A stretch of DNA of 17,902 nt from Victivallales bacterium (GTDB lineage: Bacteria > Verrucomicrobiota > Lentisphaeria > Victivallales > UBA1829), in assembly GCA_016285335.1 (NCBI GenBank), contig JAEEQO010000037.1, positions 1 through 17,902 on the forward strand. The letters are read 5' to 3'. Below, in pieces: positions 13,957 through 17,902 of this stretch. The first letter of the stretch is position 1. Each line of letters starts with the position of its first letter. The translations under genes and the position numbers were made by a program. Below the pieces are notes generated by a model. It worked only from the letters and a program-made list of their open reading frames with translations, was not told the DNA's origin and made no database searches.

Positions 13957-15054
13957 ATGAAGTCACCTGTTTTGTTCGTTGCCGCCGCGGCGCTTGCCGC
14001 CGTTACCCTCCCCGTTTTCGCCCAGATGCCCGGCGCCATGAAACAGACTGTCGGCGTCGCCGAGGTCGAGAATGTCGCCAATGTCCAGAGCCGCCGCTAT
14101 ACGGGGCAGGTGGTCGCGCAGGCGGTCGTGAACGTGACGCCGCGTGTTTCCGGCGAGATCCTGAAGCTCGGCTTCAACGACGGCGATTACGTGAAGAAAG
14201 GCCAGATGCTGTACACGATCGAGAAGACGCAGTACGAGGCGGCCGTGAAGCAGGCCGAGGCTTCGATCGCGGAACTCAAGGCGAAACTGGAATACGCGCA
14301 GAGCACCTACGACCGCAACCAGATGCTCTATGAAGTGAACGCCGCCAGCAAGGACTCGATGGAGAACACGAAGTCCGCGCTCGACGCACTCAAGGCCGCC
14401 CAGGCCGCCGCGGAAGCCGCGCTCACGGCCGCGAAGGACGACCTGAAGTACACCACCATCACCGCCGCCATCGACGGTCTGGTCGGCGTCACCAAATACA
14501 CCGCCGGCAACTTCGTCACGCCGTCCTCCGGCCCGATCCTCACGATCATTCAGATGCAGCCCATCCGCGTGCGCTTCTCCATGAGCACGGGCGACTTCCT
14601 GTCCGGCTACGGCAGCCTGACCGCGCTGAAGAAGGAAGGCGAGATCTCGCTGAAGCTCGCCGACGGTTCGGAATACGCCACGGGCGGCAAGATCGAGTTC
14701 CTGAACAACGAGGCGAACGTGAAGACGGACGCCGTGCAGGTGTATGCGTCGTTCCCGAACGCCGACATGAAGCTCATCCCCGGCAGCACGGTCACCGTGA
14801 CGCTGTCGAAGAAGTCCGGAGACACGATGCCCGCCGTGCCGCCCTCCGCCGTGATGCACGACGCGCAGACCTCTTTCGTGTACGTGGTCGGCGAAGGCAA
14901 CAAGCTCGAACGCCGCGTCGTCGAGCTCGGCGACATGACGAAGACGCATCAGCTGATCAAATCCGGCCTGAAGACCGGCGAGAAGGTCGTCTACCAGGGC
15001 ACGCACAAAGTCATGCCCGGCGACGAGATCATCCCCGCCGAAGAGAAGAAGTGA
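13957..15054 (+). CDS. RND efflux periplasmic adaptor (membrane fusion protein, AcrA/MexA type)
   Basis: This is a 365-residue exported adaptor that links an inner-membrane RND pump to an outer-membrane channel. The signal peptide is residues 1-22 (MKSPVLFVAAAALAAVTLPV then FA), with likely cleavage before Gln23. There is no lipobox Cys, unlike AcrA. A biotinyl-lipoyl-like half (VTPRVSGEILKLGFNDGDYV) leads into an alpha-hairpin of about 80 residues (AAVKQAEASIAELKAKLEYA ... AAAEAALTAAKDDLKY), then the second lipoyl half (ITAAIDGLVGVTKYTAGNFV), a beta-barrel domain, and the membrane-proximal domain (AVMHDAQTSFVYVV). AAGAGGAG (13937-13944) lies 12 nt before the ATG. The pump gene follows after 18 nt. 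The substrate is unknown. Confidence 0.93.
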   Translation: MKSPVLFVAAAALAAVTLPVFAQMPGAMKQTVGVAEVENVANVQSRRYTGQVVAQAVVNVTPRVSGEILKLGFNDGDYVKKGQMLYTIEKTQYEAAVKQAEASIAELKAKLEYAQSTYDRNQMLYEVNAASKDSMENTKSALDALKAAQAAAEAALTAAKDDLKYTTITAAIDGLVGVTKYTAGNFVTPSSGPILTIIQMQPIRVRFSMSTGDFLSGYGSLTALKKEGEISLKLADGSEYATGGKIEFLNNEANVKTDAVQVYASFPNADMKLIPGSTVTVTLSKKSGDTMPAVPPSAVMHDAQTSFVYVVGEGNKLERRVVELGDMTKTHQLIKSGLKTGEKVVYQGTHKVMPGDEIIPAEEKK

Positions 15055-15072
15055 TCCTGGGGGCGATGCACC

Positions 15073-17902
15073 ATGTTTTCCAAGATATTCATTGACCGGC
15101 CGCGCTTCGCGATCGTCATCAGCCTGATCCTGGTCCTGGCGGGCGTGATCAGCCTCTTCAAACTGCCCGTCGCCGAATACCCCGAGATCGCGCCGCCGTC
15201 GCTGTACGTGATGGCGAACTACCCCGGCGCCAGCGGCGAGGTGATCGCGCAGACCGTCGCCATGCCGATCGAAGACCAGATCAACGGCGTGGACGACCTG
15301 CTGTATTTCTCCTCGGCATGCAGCAATTCCGGCTCCTATTCCTGCACCGTCACGTTCAAGAGCGGCACCGACACCGACATCGCGATGGTCAACCTGCAGA
15401 ACGCCATCAAGCGCGCGGAGCCCATGCTGCCGTCCGACGTGACGAAGCTCGGCATCACCGTCGAGAAGCGCGGCAACGACATCCTCGCCGCCTACGCCTT
15501 CATCACGGACGAATCCACCCTGAACCTGATGGAGCTGAACAACTACGTCAACGTGAACGTGAAGGACGCCATCACGCGTCTGGACGGCGTGTCCTCCGCC
15601 GAAGTGATGTCGCTGGAGGAATACTCCATGCGCATCTGGCTCGACCCGCTTCGCATGGCGGGCCTCGGCATCTCCACCTCCGACATCAACCAGGCGGTCC
15701 AGTCGCAGAACATCCAGGCCGCCGCGGGCAGCATCGGCACGGAGAAGAGCAACAGCTTCATGTCGTTCAAGCTGAATGTCAAGGGCCGCCTCGTGACCGC
15801 CGAGGAGTTCGGAAACATCATCCTGCGGCATGATTCGGACGGCAGCATCGTGCGCCTCTCCGACGTCGCGAAGGTCGAAGTCGGCTCCAGTTCCTACGCC
15901 GGACGCAGCGTGTTCAACGGCCACCCCTGCGTGGCTCTGATGGTGAACCGTACGCCGGAGGCGAACGCCATGGGCACGGTCGGACGCGTGAAAGCCGAGC
16001 TGGAAAACTGGAAGAAGCGTTTCCCCGCCGGCGTGAGCGTGGAGAGCGCCTACGACCCGACCGAGTTCATCGAAGTGTCCATGAAGGAGATCGTGACGAC
16101 CATCGTGCTGGCGCTGGCGCTGGTCGTGCTCATCACCTGGATCTTCCTTCAGGACTGGCGCGCCACCCTGATCCCGTCCGTCGCGATCCCGGTCGCCCTG
16201 GTCGGCACCATGACGTTCCTGTACGCCCTCGGCTACAGCATCAATACCTTGACGATGTTCGGCCTGATCCTGGTGGTCGGCTCGCTCTGCGACGACGCCA
16301 TCGTGGTGGTCGAAAACTGCCAGGGCCTGATGGAACGCGAAGGCCTCGGCCCGAAGGCCGCCGCCGAGAAGACCATGCGCCAGATCACCGGCGCCATTAT
16401 CTCGACAACGCTTGTGACCGTGTCCTGCTACGTGCCGCTGGCGTTCTACGGCGGCATGGTGGGCGTGATCTACGTCCAGTTCGCTGTCACCATGTGCATT
16501 TCGCTGTGCCTCTCCACGACCATCGCCATGACGCTCAGCCCGGCACTCTGCGCCATCCTGCTGCGCAAACCGAACGAAAAGGCGCCGCTGCTGTTCCGCC
16601 CGTTCAATGCCGTGCTGGATTTCAGCCGCAAGATCTACCTGTTCTTCACGGGCTTCCTCGTGCGCTGGTGCGTCCTTGCCGTGATCCTCTTCGCGGGCGT
16701 GTTGTTCGGCGTTTACTACATGTTCACGCACTCCCTGAGCTCGTTCCTGCCGGACGAGGACAAGGGCGTGCTCTTCTGCAACGTGGAACTTCCCAGCGGC
16801 GCATCCGTCGAACGCACGGACGCCGTCCTGCGCGAGATACGCGAGAAGCTCGCCGGCATGAAGGGCATCCGTTCGATCCTGGACGTGTCCGGCTTCAGCA
16901 TGATGTCCGGCTCCGGCGAAAGCGTCGGCATCGCGATCGTGGCGCTGGAACACTGGGACAAGCGCAAGACGCCGGATCTCCAGCTCAACGCGCTGAAAAA
17001 TGAGATCCAGGGGCGTCTTGCCTCCATCCCGGACGCCAACATCACGGTGTTCGCTCCGCCCGCCATCATGGGCCTCGGCGCGGTCAACGGCGTGAGCGCG
17101 CAGGTGTGCGGCATCGGCGACGTCGATCCGATCGACCTGTCGAACGTGATGAAGAGCTTCACGCGTGAACTGATGATGGGCAGCGGCAATCTGATCGCGT
17201 TCGCCATGACCCCGTACAACGCCGACACGCCGCAGCTGTACCTGGACATCGACTTCGAGAAGGCGCAGATCCTCGGCGTCTCCCCGCTCAGCATCTACAA
17301 TACCCTCCAGAGCAAGCTCGCCTCCCTCTACATCAACGACTTTACCATGGTCAGCCGCAACTTCAAGGTGAAGATGCAGGCGTCCGCCGACTACCGTTCC
17401 ACGCTCGACGACATCCGCGAGATCCAGGTCGTCAACGACGTCGGCGAAATGGTCCCGCTGACCTCGTTCGGCACCCTGAAATACACCGTCGGCCCGCGCC
17501 AGATCTCCCGTTTCAACAAGATGACCAGCGCCGAACTGACCGTGAGCGGCCTCCCCGGCGCGAGCACGCGCCTCATCATGGACGCGATGGAAAAGGCGAA
17601 CCTGCCGGAACAGTACCACCTGGAATGGACCGCGCTGAGCTATCAGGAACGCCAGAACGAAGGCCAGATCGTCTACCTCATGGCACTCGCCCTGATGTTC
17701 GCCTACCTCTTCCTCGTGGCGCAGTACGAAAGCTGGACGATCCCCGTGCCCGTGATGCTGACCGTGTCGTTCGCCGTCTGCGGCGCGCTGATCGGCCTGA
17801 AAATCGCGCATCTCGACCTGAGCATCTACGCCCAGCTCGGCATGGTCATGCTCATCGGCCTGTCCGCCAAGAACGCCATCCTGATGGTCGAATTCGCCAA
17901 GC
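15073..17902 (+). CDS. RND-type efflux pump, HAE1 family (3' end beyond window)
   Basis: 943 codons are visible and the frame is still open at the window edge; family members are about 1040 residues, so about 100 are missing. It begins MFSKIFIDRPRFAIVISLIL, the typical first TM helix. Periplasmic porter segments follow (YPGASGEVIAQTVAMPIEDQ), then TM4 with the proton-relay pair Asp407-Asp408 in CDDAIVVVEN, at the same numbers as AcrB, and Lys933 in LSAKNAILMVEFAK (AcrB Lys940). The intact relay means an active proton antiporter that pumps drugs, bile salts or similar compounds out. The start was chosen for the canonical N-terminus; its ribosome binding site (TGGGGG at 15058-15063) is weak. 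An outer-membrane channel gene, if linked, would lie downstream. Confidence 0.95.
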   Translation, partial: MFSKIFIDRPRFAIVISLILVLAGVISLFKLPVAEYPEIAPPSLYVMANYPGASGEVIAQTVAMPIEDQINGVDDLLYFSSACSNSGSYSCTVTFKSGTDTDIAMVNLQNAIKRAEPMLPSDVTKLGITVEKRGNDILAAYAFITDESTLNLMELNNYVNVNVKDAITRLDGVSSAEVMSLEEYSMRIWLDPLRMAGLGISTSDINQAVQSQNIQAAAGSIGTEKSNSFMSFKLNVKGRLVTAEEFGNIILRHDSDGSIVRLSDVAKVEVGSSSYAGRSVFNGHPCVALMVNRTPEANAMGTVGRVKAELENWKKRFPAGVSVESAYDPTEFIEVSMKEIVTTIVLALALVVLITWIFLQDWRATLIPSVAIPVALVGTMTFLYALGYSINTLTMFGLILVVGSLCDDAIVVVENCQGLMEREGLGPKAAAEKTMRQITGAIISTTLVTVSCYVPLAFYGGMVGVIYVQFAVTMCISLCLSTTIAMTLSPALCAILLRKPNEKAPLLFRPFNAVLDFSRKIYLFFTGFLVRWCVLAVILFAGVLFGVYYMFTHSLSSFLPDEDKGVLFCNVELPSGASVERTDAVLREIREKLAGMKGIRSILDVSGFSMMSGSGESVGIAIVALEHWDKRKTPDLQLNALKNEIQGRLASIPDANITVFAPPAIMGLGAVNGVSAQVCGIGDVDPIDLSNVMKSFTRELMMGSGNLIAFAMTPYNADTPQLYLDIDFEKAQILGVSPLSIYNTLQSKLASLYINDFTMVSRNFKVKMQASADYRSTLDDIREIQVVNDVGEMVPLTSFGTLKYTVGPRQISRFNKMTSAELTVSGLPGASTRLIMDAMEKANLPEQYHLEWTALSYQERQNEGQIVYLMALALMFAYLFLVAQYESWTIPVPVMLTVSFAVCGALIGLKIAHLDLSIYAQLGMVMLIGLSAKNAILMVEFAK

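Noticed and set aside
13963..17811. 1282-codon open frame on the minus strand across the RND genes
   Set aside because: Same artefact: antisense of two well-supported genes, His/Asp/Gln-rich, no motif or ribosome binding site.
1..17902. CRISPR array, tRNA/rRNA genes, T-box or other riboswitches, transposase or integrase genes
   Set aside because: I looked for regular spaced repeats, cloverleaf-like segments, T-box leaders before ileS and trpS, and mobile-element proteins on both strands, and found none that could be supported.

Overview
The window is GC-rich, densely coded, and almost entirely on the + strand. It suggests an anaerobic, diderm (Gram-negative) bacterium. The evidence is the 3' end of a pyruvate:ferredoxin oxidoreductase gene, a NIF-type NifU/NifS iron-sulfur pair, a type-2 (eukaryote-like) isoleucyl-tRNA synthetase, an RND-type efflux pump that needs an outer membrane, and a lipoprotein of the formylglycine-generating-enzyme (SUMF1/FGE-sulfatase) fold. 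This mix fits the PVC group (Lentisphaerota/Kiritimatiellota-like) best. That placement is inference from gene content, not proof.

Layout. (1) 1-501: end of nifJ/por, closed by an intrinsic terminator at 544-579. (2) 678-1867: a monocistronic-looking SUMF1-fold lipoprotein with its own promoter. It is the most unusual gene here: it carries a 57-nt tandem duplication, a 72-nt in-frame insertion whose other frame reads as a coherent peptide, and a C-terminal segment that could be a variable region. (3) 1868-2219: a non-coding gap with a hairpin repeat and a good promoter. (4) About 2135-10214: a long co-directional unit of a two-TM coiled-coil protein, ileS, a zinc-ribbon/coiled-coil/TM protein, trpS, nifU and nifS. 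(5) 10214-13837: a second tight unit with a promoter behind phased A-tracts, then a small acidic zinc-ribbon protein, tatD, a UbiA-family prenyltransferase, an HNH protein and lipoate-protein ligase, ending at an intrinsic terminator inside a cluster of four hairpins. (6) 13882-17902: promoter, RND membrane-fusion protein and HAE1-type RND pump; the pump gene runs off the window.

How the genes fit together. Two tRNA synthetases share a unit with Fe-S cluster assembly genes, which would supply clusters for enzymes such as the neighbouring PFOR. The lplA unit couples lipoylation with TatD, UbiA and HNH proteins of unknown substrate. The RND pair is a standard export module with no regulator or outer-membrane channel visible here.

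I see no tRNA or rRNA gene, CRISPR array, transposase or integrase, and no clear multi-gene novel system. The observations most worth a second look are the mosaic SUMF1 lipoprotein, the dispersed hairpin repeat with its paired promoter type, and the uncharacterised zinc-ribbon and membrane proteins in the housekeeping units.
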